From Sandaracinaceae bacterium (GTDB lineage: Bacteria > Myxococcota_A > Polyangia > Polyangiales > JADJQN01), in the NCBI GenBank assembly GCA_016712745.1, contig JADJQN010000004.1, forward strand, positions 310,001-374,000: a stretch of 64,000 bases of DNA, in the 5' to 3' direction. The notes under the pieces are model-generated. The model had not been told where the DNA came from. It searched no databases and saw only the letters and a program-made list of their open reading frames with translations. Position numbers and translations under genes: made by a program. Every line of letters starts with the position of its first letter. The first letter of the stretch is position 1. Positions 37,366 to 45,224 of the stretch are shown here, one piece after another.

Positions 37366-39138
37366 ATGAAACGTATCGCTGAGACCCTAGACACCGTGCG
37401 CGCGACCACCTCGCGAAATGCGAAGATCTACGCTCTCGCCCAGGCGTTTGGAACGATCGCTGAGGAAGGGGACGACGCACTTCGCAATGCAGTTCGTATC
37501 TCGCTCGGTGAACAATTCGCCCCTTCCGACTCGCGGAGCACGGACGCGGGTTGGCAGTCCGTCGCCACGGCACTGGCGCACGCCACGGGCGCGAGCGATG
37601 CGACAATCCACGAAATTATGCGACGGCTGGGCGATCTTGGGGACGCCGTCGAAGAGTTGCTGCGCACGCGTGTTCTTCCCTCGCCGGGCTTTCCACTTTC
37701 GGACGTAGAAAAGCTTTGGGCATCGGTAGCGAACGAGTCGTCGCGAAAAGGCAAGGCGGATCTCATTGCCGAAGCGTTCACAATAGCAACGCCGCTCGAA
37801 GCCAAGTATCTCGCGAAGACTCTGTTGGGTGAGGTGCGTACGGGTGCGCTTGCCGGCGTGGTGCTTGCTGCGCTGGCTAAGGCCTTCGATCAGAACCTTG
37901 ACGAGATGCGGCGCGCGCACGCGGTGCTTGCCGATGTCGCGGAAGTAGCAGTCCTGGCGTCCCACCACGATCTGAGGAGCGCGCGTATCACTCCGGGTAA
38001 GCCGGTAGCCCCCATGCTCGCGACTCCGATGGAGGGGAGCCGCGCGCCAATCGACTGGAGTCGCGTCATTGTGGAGGACAAGCTCGACGGCATTCGCGCC
38101 CAGGTGCACGTGCACGGCGAGCACGTGTCGATCTTCGCGCGCGGTCATGGATTGATCACGCGCTCCTTTCCCGATGTCAGCGCCATCTTCGTCGACACGC
38201 CCTTCGACGTGATTTTAGACGGCGAGATTCTGGTCGTGTCAGCGGACGGCCGGGTGCGGCCATTTCAGTCGCTTCAGCCCCGCTTGGGCCGTGTCTCGGT
38301 GGACGCCGATACATTGCGCGACGCGCAGGCAATCTTCGTGGCCTACGACATTCTCTATCTTGGCACCGAAGCGCTGATCGACCTTCCGTGGCATGCGCGC
38401 CACGAAAAGCTTGAGGAGCTTGCGACCACGATTGGCGTCCGCGTGCACCCGTTTACGCGCGTAGGCGGCGCGCCCGATCTCGAAGTCGCGTTTGCCGCAG
38501 CGCGCGGGCGCAGTCACGAGGGCGTGATGATCAAGCGCATCGACTCGCACTATGAGGCTGGCACGCGGGGAGCCGCGTGGCTCAAAGTGAAGAAGGCTGC
38601 GGCAACAATCGACGTAGTGGTGACCGCGGTCGAGCAAGGCCACGGCAAACGCGCCTCAATGCTAAGCGACTACACGTTTGCGGTGTGGGAAGACGATGCG
38701 CTTGTGGACGTTGGCAAAGCGTTTACTGGCCTAACCAACAAGGAGATCCTCGAACTCGGCATGCGTTTCGAGGACCTCACGATCGACAGGCATGATGGTT
38801 TTCGCACCGTAAGACCGGAAGTGGTGCTTGAGGTGGCGTTCGACGGAGTACAACGCTCCCGTCGCCACGTGAGCGGCTTTGCACTGCGGTTTCCGCGCAT
38901 CGCACGCGTTCGTGAAGACAAAACCGCGGAGCAAGCAGATACGCTTGAAACAGTCGTGCGTATATTTCAAGCACAGCTTGCGAGCGGGCACCGCGAAGAC
39001 ATCCATCCCCCGGAGCGTCGAACGCGCAAACGCGTTGCCAAGGACAGCGGTCAACTGAACTTATTCTTTCCCGTTAGCTCTGCGGGCGAAGTCGGTCGCA
39101 CTCAGCAAAATCCAATTCGTTCGCGACGTAGAGCCTAG
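37366..39138 (+). CDS. ATP-dependent DNA ligase
   Basis: The 590-residue enzyme has an N-terminal DNA-binding domain (residues about 1-190), then the nucleotidyltransferase domain with motif I 'VEDKLDGIRAQ' (adenylated Lys), motif III-like 'VILDGEILVV', 'VAYDILYLG', motif IV 'HEGVMIKR', motif V 'AAWLKVKK', and an OB-fold domain ('LVDVGKAFTGLTNKEI...VVLEVAFDGVQRS'). It resembles the archaeal/bacterial LigB class that seals nicks with ATP, in addition to the replicative NAD ligase. It diverges from lhr across a 145-base gap. Clusters of Lhr, ATP-ligase and nucleases occur in other bacteria, so a shared repair pathway is likely. Confidence 0.95.
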   Translation: MKRIAETLDTVRATTSRNAKIYALAQAFGTIAEEGDDALRNAVRISLGEQFAPSDSRSTDAGWQSVATALAHATGASDATIHEIMRRLGDLGDAVEELLRTRVLPSPGFPLSDVEKLWASVANESSRKGKADLIAEAFTIATPLEAKYLAKTLLGEVRTGALAGVVLAALAKAFDQNLDEMRRAHAVLADVAEVAVLASHHDLRSARITPGKPVAPMLATPMEGSRAPIDWSRVIVEDKLDGIRAQVHVHGEHVSIFARGHGLITRSFPDVSAIFVDTPFDVILDGEILVVSADGRVRPFQSLQPRLGRVSVDADTLRDAQAIFVAYDILYLGTEALIDLPWHARHEKLEELATTIGVRVHPFTRVGGAPDLEVAFAAARGRSHEGVMIKRIDSHYEAGTRGAAWLKVKKAAATIDVVVTAVEQGHGKRASMLSDYTFAVWEDDALVDVGKAFTGLTNKEILELGMRFEDLTIDRHDGFRTVRPEVVLEVAFDGVQRSRRHVSGFALRFPRIARVREDKTAEQADTLETVVRIFQAQLASGHREDIHPPERRTRKRVAKDSGQLNLFFPVSSAGEVGRTQQNPIRSRRRA

Positions 39139-39162
39139 AAGACGCGCGAGGCGAGTACGTAG

Positions 39163-39679
39163 GTTCGTCTCGTCGACGACCTGCTGGACGTTTCAAAAAT
39201 CACCCGGGGCAAGGTCGAGCTGAAAAAAAGAAACCGTGGAAATTTCACACGTGCTTGCCAAATCAGTCGAGATGGCGAGCGTTCTTTTCGAGCAGCGCAA
39301 TCAAGAACTCGACATCCAAGTGCCGCGCGCGTCGATGCGCGATGCGCCCGTCGTACAGGTGCCAGCCCCGAAAGCCGTACCCACCAAGGCTCGGCGCGTC
39401 TTGATAGTCGATGACAACGAAGACGCTGCCGATCTGCTCGCCGATGCGCTTCGTGCGGCAGGGCACACAGTCACCGTGGCTCACGACATTGGACTGCCGG
39501 TCATGGACGGCTACGAGCTTGCCGCTCAGCTGCGTAAGAGTGCGCCTGCCTGCCGCTTTGTGGCGCTCACCGGCTATGGGCAAGACCACGACTTCGCCCA
39601 GAGTCGCGACGCGGGATTTGAAACCCACTTCGTCAAGCCTATCGACATCGACAAGTTGCTCAGCATTGTCGGTGCTTGA
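39163..39679 (+). pseudogene. Decayed hybrid histidine kinase (HisKA fragment + receiver)
   Basis: A stop at 39160-39162 precedes sequence matching the end of a HisKA region ('RLVDDLLDVSKITRGKVEL'). A seven-A run (39223-39229) then shifts the frame by +1; without one A the text would read on as 'KKETVEISHVLAKSVEMAS'. After 'QELDIQVPR' the whole ATPase domain is missing and the sequence goes to a receiver domain start 'RRVLIVDDNEDAADLLADAL'. Within the receiver about 20 residues between 'TVTVAHD' and 'IGLPVMDG' are absent. The C-terminal 'ALTGYGQDHDFAQSRDAGF' and 'HFVKPIDIDKLL' remain. The N-terminal sensor is also gone. I call it a non-functional remnant. Confidence 0.85.
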
Positions 39680-39755
39680 GCACGAGCCACGGGCGTCACA
39701 ACGATTGGTAGGCCAAAAGGGTGCGGGCAAAATAGAAAACCTCTAGAATGGGGCA

Positions 39756-40283
39756 ATGCTTCGACTGCTTACCCACCGTGCTTGGCCATTGTTCGTTGTT
39801 GTCTCACTCATCGGTTGCGCTGCTGGGGGTGTCCCCAGCGCCGTCGTGGACTTGGGCGCTACTGACGCCGCTGCGCTAACCGATCTCGGCGCGCGGGATC
39901 TTGACGTCGTAGATCTTGCTGCGGCTGATTTGGGGAGTGCGTCTGTCGACGCCGGCGATGCAGGTCTCGTCGATTTTGGCGCGACTGATTCGGGATCGAT
40001 TGCTGTGGACTTGGGTCCACCGAGCGACGCTGGTCCAGAATGCACAGCCCTCGGCTGCGATGACGACAACGTTTGCACGATTGATGACTGCGACGGCGTG
40101 GGCACCTGCGTGCACACACCGGTGGCCGCTGGGACGACCGCATGCGAAGACGGCCTTGCTTGCACCACGACGGGAATCTGCACGGACGGCGTCTGCCAGG
40201 GAACACACTACGTAATCTGCACAGGCGGCTGCGAGTGCGTGGAGCCGACTGGCACATGCGGTGGCCCCGCGTGCGACCCGTGA
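39756..40283 (+). CDS. Small Cys-rich lipoprotein
   Basis: The 175-residue product has a lipoprotein signal (lipobox LIGC, about residues 18-21), an unusual Asp/Leu/Val-rich linker ('VVDLGATDAAALTDLGARDL' and similar, about residues 30-95) and a C-terminal Cys-rich domain with twelve or more Cys ('CDDDNVCTIDDCDGVGTCVH', 'CEDGLACTTTGICTDGVCQG'). This pattern resembles the myxobacterial 'CDDGNVCT.D.C' repeat family. It is a surface protein of unknown function. It lies just downstream of the kinase remnant. Confidence 0.78.
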   Translation: MLRLLTHRAWPLFVVVSLIGCAAGGVPSAVVDLGATDAAALTDLGARDLDVVDLAAADLGSASVDAGDAGLVDFGATDSGSIAVDLGPPSDAGPECTALGCDDDNVCTIDDCDGVGTCVHTPVAAGTTACEDGLACTTTGICTDGVCQGTHYVICTGGCECVEPTGTCGGPACDP

Positions 40284-40339
40284 ACGGTGATCGCTACGCC
40301 GTGTTGTAACCGCGTCTCGCTCGCGTACACTGCGCCTCC

Positions 40340-40954
40340 ATGACTAAGCCCAAGCTCACCTATTTCGACGCGCCGGCAAGCCGTGGCGAAGAATGCCGTC
40401 TCGCCCTTCATGTCGCCGGCATCGATTTCGAGGATGTGCGCCTGAAGCGTCCTGACTGGATGGGCGTCAAACCGAACTCACCATTCGGGAGCGTGCCCTT
40501 CCTTGAGATGCCGGGGCAGCCGCCGCTTGGTCAGTCGAATGCGATCTTGGTCTTGATTGGCCGACTGAACGATTTGCATCCCAAAGATCTCTTTGAGGCC
40601 GCGCGCCACGAAGCGCTGATGTGTCACGCAGAAGATTTGCGCTATGCGATAACCCCATCGATGCGCATGAGCGACGACGAAGAAAAGCAAAAGGCGCGCG
40701 CGGCACTGGCAAACGGCTACCTGCCGACGTGGGCAGCCAACACGGAGAAGCACCTCTCAAGCGATGGCCCGTTCATCAGCGGCACGAAAATGCATGTTGC
40801 CGACATCAAGCTCTACCTGAGTGTGCAGTGGCTTGCGAGTGGTGCGCTCGATCATATCCCCGCGACCGTTTTTGATTCGTACCCGAAACTGAATCGTGTT
40901 TACGACGCAGTGAAGAACGATGCGCGCATTCGTGCTTGGTACGCGAAAAGCTAA
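40340..40954 (+). CDS. Glutathione S-transferase family protein
   Basis: The 204-residue cytosolic protein has a thioredoxin-like N-terminal domain ('KLTYFDAPASRGEECRLAL', 'FGSVPFLEMPGQPPLGQSNAI', the latter carrying the cis-Pro and glutathione gamma-Glu-binding Ser) and an all-helical C-terminal domain ('GPFISGTKMHVADIKLYL', the conserved N-capping box). The arrangement resembles the sigma/mu/pi-like group, with Tyr8 the likely catalytic residue. It conjugates or reduces glutathione-linked substrates; the natural substrate is unknown. The formaldehyde operon in the same window also uses glutathione, though no direct link is shown. Confidence 0.88.
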   Translation: MTKPKLTYFDAPASRGEECRLALHVAGIDFEDVRLKRPDWMGVKPNSPFGSVPFLEMPGQPPLGQSNAILVLIGRLNDLHPKDLFEAARHEALMCHAEDLRYAITPSMRMSDDEEKQKARAALANGYLPTWAANTEKHLSSDGPFISGTKMHVADIKLYLSVQWLASGALDHIPATVFDSYPKLNRVYDAVKNDARIRAWYAKS

Positions 40955-40969
40955 GCACTTGCTTCGGGG

Positions 40970-41098
40970 GTAACGCGCGGGATCCGACACCGTTGGGTGG
41001 TGCCGTGTCTCGTTCTCACAATGGCCTACGGGCCAGTCGGTCTGCTGAGCTACTTCGTCTTGCGCACTCTCATGCCCAAAGAAAATCGGCTCGCTTAG
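40970..41098 (+). pseudogene. C-terminal fragment of a small membrane protein, ABA4-like
   Basis: In the gap after the glutathione S-transferase gene, one frame encodes 'WVVPCLVLTMAYGPVGLLSY' followed by 'FVLRTLMPKENRLA' and a TAG. This resembles the last transmembrane helix of bacterial ABA4-like (DUF4281) proteins, which typically end 'GP.G.L.Y..LR'. There is no start codon or upstream portion. Its stop shares a TTAG tetramer with the stop of the convergent lipoprotein gene, as intact convergent pairs do in this genome, which suggests it is what is left of a real gene. Confidence 0.4.
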
Positions 41099-41595
41099 AG
41101 GCACGTGTAGTGCGTGCTTCCGTAACAGCGATTGGACGCACACTCGCTGTTGGCGCTGCAGGTCTCCCCCGCGCGAAGGAGGCAGTAGGAGGCGGCACAC
41201 TGACGACCGCTTGAGCAGTCCAAGTCGACCTCGCATCGCTCCTCGCCAAGCGGTGGAGGCTGGCATCCACTGATCGAATCGCAGCGTGCGTCTTCGTCGG
41301 CGCATTGGCGGGCGCTCTGACATGGCTCGCCGTATGAAAGCTTCGGCAAGCAACGCCCTTCGTTGTAGCAGCCATCGGCTGTCACGACGTTGCATGGAGT
41401 GGGCGCGTAGCAGAAAAGCTCATCGGCGCAGCAAGGCATGTCCGGGTCGATGCACTGGCAGGCCGAATCCTCGGGGAGATTTGTGCCACCGTCATTCGCG
41501 CCTGCGTCCCCAGTCGAACCGACGCGCGCGCTTTGCTCGCACCCGCAAAGCAAAACGAGTGTTGAGGTTGCAAGAAGGGCAAAAGTTCGTGTCAT
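41095..41595 (-). CDS. Cys-rich lipoprotein
   Basis: I start this at the ATG at 41595, giving a 166-residue product with a lipoprotein signal (lipobox LCGC, about residues 16-19), a short Gly/Asp linker, and about twenty Cys arranged as paired repeats ('CQCIDPDMPCCADELFCY', 'CQSARQCADEDARCDSISGC', 'CEVDLDCSSGRQCAASYC', 'CSANSECASNRCYG'). This is a small secreted disulfide-rich protein of a kind common in myxobacteria; function unknown. An upstream in-frame ATG would add a leader that lacks signal character. Confidence 0.82.
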   Translation of the reverse strand: MTRTFALLATSTLVLLCGCEQSARVGSTGDAGANDGGTNLPEDSACQCIDPDMPCCADELFCYAPTPCNVVTADGCYNEGRCLPKLSYGEPCQSARQCADEDARCDSISGCQPPPLGEERCEVDLDCSSGRQCAASYCLLRAGETCSANSECASNRCYGSTHYTCL

Positions 41596-41766
41596 GGTTC
41601 TATTTGGGCGGCGCGCTATCAAACTGTCATGACTTGATGCAGGCCAACGCTTAACTTTCACAAAAGGGTGCACGCGCCGTGCGCAAAAAAGCGCCTGGCA
41701 ACCAGCCTAGCGCAGGGGCTAGGACCCGTCTAAACGTCGGGTCGCTATCGTGTTATTGTCCGCCCA

Positions 41767-42003
41767 ATGACCACCCAAACTCCCCAAGTCGATGTTGGCA
41801 ATCACAAAGTTACGCTCGGCGCGACCACTTACTCGGTGCAACCGCTCGATGCCGATCAGTTCACCGTTTTGCTCGAGGGCGTACCTGTTGGCCGCATCGT
41901 CTACACGTTCGGAGCAGCGAACGCCGTCGTCGAAGGTGACGCGATCAGCGAAGACGCACTCACGTCCATCGGCGAGGCTTGGTTCGCAGCGCTCGACAGC
42001 TGA
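41767..42003 (+). CDS. Small hypothetical protein upstream of a lipoprotein gene
   Basis: The 78-residue product ('MTTQTPQVDVGNHKVTLGAT' at the start) has no signal peptide or membrane helix and a compact beta-then-alpha pattern, ending in a helix ('ISEDALTSIGEAWFAALDS'). It is 4 bases upstream of the next gene's GTG start, which implies an operon. I do not recognise a family. The good coding pattern and tight spacing support it being real. Confidence 0.65.
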   Translation: MTTQTPQVDVGNHKVTLGATTYSVQPLDADQFTVLLEGVPVGRIVYTFGAANAVVEGDAISEDALTSIGEAWFAALDS

Positions 42004-42007
42004 CCGC

Positions 42008-43183
42008 GTGCGCACTCGCATTGTCTTTGGAGCGCTAACGCTCTGCAGCGCGGTTTTCGTTTCTGCGTGTGGGGGAACGTCCCCTTCCGCGCCCCCGAGC
42101 GCGTCCCCCGGCGTTGCCGCTGATCCGATAACCGCGCCAGCGTCTCCCGTGGCGTCCGCCGCGACATCGGAGACGCGTGCAACGCAGCCCGATCTAAGTC
42201 CGGCGGCGATTGCGGCGCTGCCATTCGGTCGTGGCCGTCGCAGGGAAGGCGAGTCCCCTGACGCGATGCGCGCCGACTGGCTCTTGCGCACCCGCGGTCG
42301 TGCGCATGAATTGGTGGAAGAGTTGATACGAATCCAACGCGAAATGGAGAGCGCGGGACAGAACGCAACCCCGGCTGCTCTTGCAGCGTGGCTTCGTAAT
42401 GTGAGCGAGGCATTTCCGGACGACACCGACGTTCAGATGAACATCGCAGACGCGTTTGCTTTGCTGTGCGGCATGAGCCGTTTGACGGAAACCCCGGATT
42501 CGGGCGGCTTCTGCGCCGAAACACAAAGTCGCGCCGCGAATCTCGCGCAAGCTCACCCGGAACTGGCACGACCACATCGTTTGCTCGGGCAGATGGCCCG
42601 CAACGCCGGCGACTCCGTTGGCGCGATGCGCGAGTACGCTCGCTGCGTGCGTCTTGACGCAGCTCAAAGCACCTGTGTGGGCGCCTACAATTTGGTTCGC
42701 GAGACCTATACGCGGCCGTACTGCGAGCAGGCCGCCGTCGTTAATAACCTCCGCATCTTTAGCGCAACGACTTCGCCGAGCGCTGGCCAAGCGTGGCCGT
42801 CGTTCGACTTTCACGAGCAGCACTACTACACGCGTGCCCGGGCTCTCTTCGCAAAAGAAGACATTCTTCGCGCCACCGCGCTCACGCCCGAAGGCAACAT
42901 GCTTCAACTTCAGTTGACCTCAGAAGCCCACGCGCGCGTTGCCGCCGCGATCGCCGAGGAACGAGAAGACGCGTCAGCTCTTGCCTTTGAGCTACGCCTC
43001 TATCGTCGTCATGTAGGCGCGGGCGCCCCGATGGGCGACGACGCCCCGAACCATGCGTTCGTACTGAGTGGCGACGCGGGCGGCGTCGCGCTGCGCAACA
43101 TCTGTCAGACGGTGACGGTGCCGGAAGTTCCGGCCGATGCGGAGTTGCCGGCTGCGGCTGCGGCTCCAACACCCCCCAACTAA
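42008..43183 (+). CDS. TPR-like lipoprotein
   Basis: Starting at the GTG at 42008, four bases after the preceding stop, the 391-residue product has a lipoprotein signal (lipobox VSAC), a Pro/Ala/Ser-rich linker, and an alpha-helical region (about residues 100-240) that looks like tetratricopeptide repeats: 'AAWLRNVSEAFPDDTDVQMN', 'AHPELARPHRLLGQMARNAG' and 'DSVGAMREYARCVRLDAA'. A C-terminal part with 'FDFHEQHYYTRARALF' follows. It is probably an envelope protein mediating protein contacts. The longer frame from 41792 overlaps the small upstream gene and lacks a signal peptide. Confidence 0.78.
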   Translation: MRTRIVFGALTLCSAVFVSACGGTSPSAPPSASPGVAADPITAPASPVASAATSETRATQPDLSPAAIAALPFGRGRRREGESPDAMRADWLLRTRGRAHELVEELIRIQREMESAGQNATPAALAAWLRNVSEAFPDDTDVQMNIADAFALLCGMSRLTETPDSGGFCAETQSRAANLAQAHPELARPHRLLGQMARNAGDSVGAMREYARCVRLDAAQSTCVGAYNLVRETYTRPYCEQAAVVNNLRIFSATTSPSAGQAWPSFDFHEQHYYTRARALFAKEDILRATALTPEGNMLQLQLTSEAHARVAAAIAEEREDASALAFELRLYRRHVGAGAPMGDDAPNHAFVLSGDAGGVALRNICQTVTVPEVPADAELPAAAAAPTPPN

Positions 43184-43230
43184 AGCAGCACTCCGCGAAC
43201 GTTGGATCGAGCTTTGCGGTTCACTCGGCT

Positions 43231-43461
43231 ATGCCTAAGCCCTTTCCAGAGTGGACCGTTCTGCGTCACCACCGAGGGCCAAGCCCAATGATTCCCAGAT
43301 TCATGCGTACACGACTCGTCGCAGACACGTCCGCCGTGCGCAAGCAGCTGGAGACGTGGGCCGCATTGCCATTGCGCAAGGTTATCGTCTCACACGGAAA
43401 TCCTATCGACCGCGAGCCTTCGCGAGCGCTTCGCCTCCTCGCCCGCTCACTGAACGGTTAG
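43231..43461 (+). pseudogene. Internally deleted MBL-fold hydrolase-like gene
   Basis: The 76-residue frame joins a typical start of an MBL-fold protein ('MPKPFPEWTVL', cf. '..PEWTVLPHGPI...L..NLWRV') to a typical end ('LETWAALPLRKVIVSHGNPI' and 'RALRLLARSLNG'). The central roughly 150 residues with the metal-binding HxHxDH site are missing. The frame is uninterrupted, so a single in-frame or fortuitous deletion explains it. No function is likely to remain. Confidence 0.6.
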
Positions 43462-43517
43462 CTGTCGCGAGCCTGCACGCCTGATACGCTACGCGCAAAA
43501 CATCGCGTAGGAGGAAG

Positions 43518-43919
43518 ATGCCCAAAGCTCAGATCACGACCGTCGCTCAGTACGTTGCGGCTCAACCCGCCTCTGTACGCAGCCATCTCAAGCTTGTTCG
43601 GGCTACGATTCGCAAAGCGATTCCGCGGGCCGACGAGTCTATTAGCTACCAAATCGCAACCTACAAACTGAAGGGCGAGCGCGTCATCTACTTTGCAGGG
43701 TGGACGAACCACTACGCCGTCTATCCCGCCGGGGATGCCCTGCTCGAGGCGTTCAAGAAGGAGCTCGCGGCGTACAAAGTTAGCAAGGGCACGATTCGTT
43801 TTCCGATTTCGGAGCCTGTGCCGACAAAGCTGATCGAGCGCATCGCAAAGTTCAAGCTGAAGGAAGCCGAGTCGCGTCTGAAGGCGCGAGCCAAGCGTGT
43901 CAAAAAGCGCAAAGCGTAG
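43518..43919 (+). CDS. DUF1801 family protein (YdhG-like)
   Basis: The 133-residue protein matches DUF1801: 'TTVAQYVAAQPASVRSHLKL', 'RATIRKAIPRADESISYQI', 'KLKGERVIYFAGWTNHYAVY' and 'ISEPVPTKLIERIAKFKL'. A basic Lys/Arg-rich tail ('RLKARAKRVKKRKA') follows. YdhG/YdeI-like proteins include iron-chaperone-like FraI/YdhG in Bacillus, but the domain is broadly distributed and of unsettled function. A ribosome binding site (AGGAGG) lies 6 bases upstream. The gene converges on the ferritin-like gene, with 15 bases between. Confidence 0.87.
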   Translation: MPKAQITTVAQYVAAQPASVRSHLKLVRATIRKAIPRADESISYQIATYKLKGERVIYFAGWTNHYAVYPAGDALLEAFKKELAAYKVSKGTIRFPISEPVPTKLIERIAKFKLKEAESRLKARAKRVKKRKA

Positions 43920-43934
43920 TGCTCGCGCGCCCGT

Positions 43935-44783
43935 CTAACGGTTGCGCCAAGCCGTCGTCGCGTCCAAGCCCAGCTTCTCAAGCTCCGGGATGATCACGTG
44001 CGTAACGGTCTCGAAGAATAAAGAGCGCGCGTCGTTCGTGTCCGATACGCCGAGCGCCGCGCATTCATCGATCAGTGCCTGCGGAAAGCTTCCCGCAAGT
44101 GGCATCGCCTCAAGCTCTTTGGCTTGCAGGTAGCCAAACGCCACACGAAGATAGGCGTTGGTCCGCTGCAAAGCCTCAGGCGAAAGATGCGGTATGTACT
44201 CAGCGAGGTAATGCCAACCAAATCGCGCATGCAGCGACTCGTCGGCGTGGATACGCTCAATCGCGCGCGAAATGATGGGCTCGCGCACGTTCTGTTTCTC
44301 CTCAGCCGTTATCGCGACGGCGTACGTTTCCGAAAGGCAGCTCACGAACATCACATTGCGTAGGGCGCGTTCGAGAGGCGATGCGTCAGCGTGCTCGGGT
44401 AGCGCTTCCGTTGCGAGCTCGGTCTCGATCTCAGGCGCGGCGGAGAGAGCATCCAGCACGCGTCCGCAAATGGCCGCGTGATGCAACTCATCCATCGACA
44501 TACGAAGGACCGTTGTTTTGAACTCGAGTGACGCTTCAGCCTCGATGAGCTGGGGTAAGAGGCGCGCGAACACAGCCGCGCTTTGGTGTTCTTGAATGAG
44601 GCGGCGCGACCACAACGATCGCGCCGCGGCCAGTGCTCGGTCGGTGTACGTACCGGAGATTTTATCCCGGCTCTCGAGGAAGTTGTCGTCTTTCCCGCGC
44701 CGCAGCGCGACGCGGAACAGGCGGTCGTGCTCTACGCGAAGAGCACTATCGCCGACTGCGACTCGAAGCTTGCCTTGTGCCAA
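43935..44783 (-). CDS. Ferritin-like diiron-carboxylate protein
   Basis: The 282-residue protein shows a four-helix E / ExxH / E / ExxH diiron pattern: 'RLIQEHQSAAVF', 'SMDELHHAAICG', 'VSCLSETYAVAI' and 'HADESLHARFGWHYL'. It has no signal peptide. The start is a TTG at 44783, since there is no better in-frame start before the first helix. Diiron proteins of this type bind iron, oxidise substrates (for example N-oxygenases) or protect DNA. This one cannot be placed by sequence alone. It follows a small lipoprotein gene by 12 bases and is probably co-transcribed with it. Confidence 0.82.
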   Translation of the reverse strand: MAQGKLRVAVGDSALRVEHDRLFRVALRRGKDDNFLESRDKISGTYTDRALAAARSLWSRRLIQEHQSAAVFARLLPQLIEAEASLEFKTTVLRMSMDELHHAAICGRVLDALSAAPEIETELATEALPEHADASPLERALRNVMFVSCLSETYAVAITAEEKQNVREPIISRAIERIHADESLHARFGWHYLAEYIPHLSPEALQRTNAYLRVAFGYLQAKELEAMPLAGSFPQALIDECAALGVSDTNDARSLFFETVTHVIIPELEKLGLDATTAWRNR

Positions 44784-44795
44784 GCTGGTCTTCGC

Positions 44796-45191
44796 TCAGG
44801 CAATGTCCATCGGCGGCGGCACGAACGGACCGATCACGGGACAGCCCGGAGGAAAGCCCATTTCCGAGCAGCATTCGATATCGATCATTCCTGCTTCACC
44901 GATGCAAGGATTGACTCCGAAGTCAGGTTCGGTAGGAACGCTTGAATCCGCCGAGCCGAGGTCAGGTCCACCGGCGTCGGCTAGACCTGCGTCGATGTTT
45001 CCAAGGTCGCTACCGGCGTCGGCGACGCTGCCGCTATCATGGCCGCTATCGTTGCCACCATCGCCTGCCGGCAGATGACTCCGCGAGCTACAGCCAGCAC
45101 CCGACAATGTGGCCACGATGGCGACCGCTTGAGCTGCACGCAAGGCACGAGCCCGTATTACGCGCTTCTGAAGTGGAATTTCGTCCGACAT
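44796..45191 (-). CDS. Small lipoprotein paired with ferritin-like gene
   Basis: The 131-residue product has an N-terminal basic stretch and a lipoprotein signal (lipobox GAGC, near residue 34), a Gly/Asp/Ser-rich linker and a short C-terminal Cys-containing tail ('PCIGEAGMIDIECCSEMGF', 'PPGCPVIGPF'). An AAGGGGG site precedes the ATG. The tail resembles a small disulfide or metal-binding motif. Function unknown; pairing with a diiron protein is the main clue. Confidence 0.75.
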   Translation of the reverse strand: MSDEIPLQKRVIRARALRAAQAVAIVATLSGAGCSSRSHLPAGDGGNDSGHDSGSVADAGSDLGNIDAGLADAGGPDLGSADSSVPTEPDFGVNPCIGEAGMIDIECCSEMGFPPGCPVIGPFVPPPMDIA

Positions 45192-45224
45192 AACGGGCCC
45201 CCTTTTATGTTTAGAGACCGTTTG

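Noticed and set aside
37387..38148. Minus-strand 253-residue frame over the ligase gene
   Set aside because: Antisense shadow of a ligase with all nucleotidyltransferase motifs.
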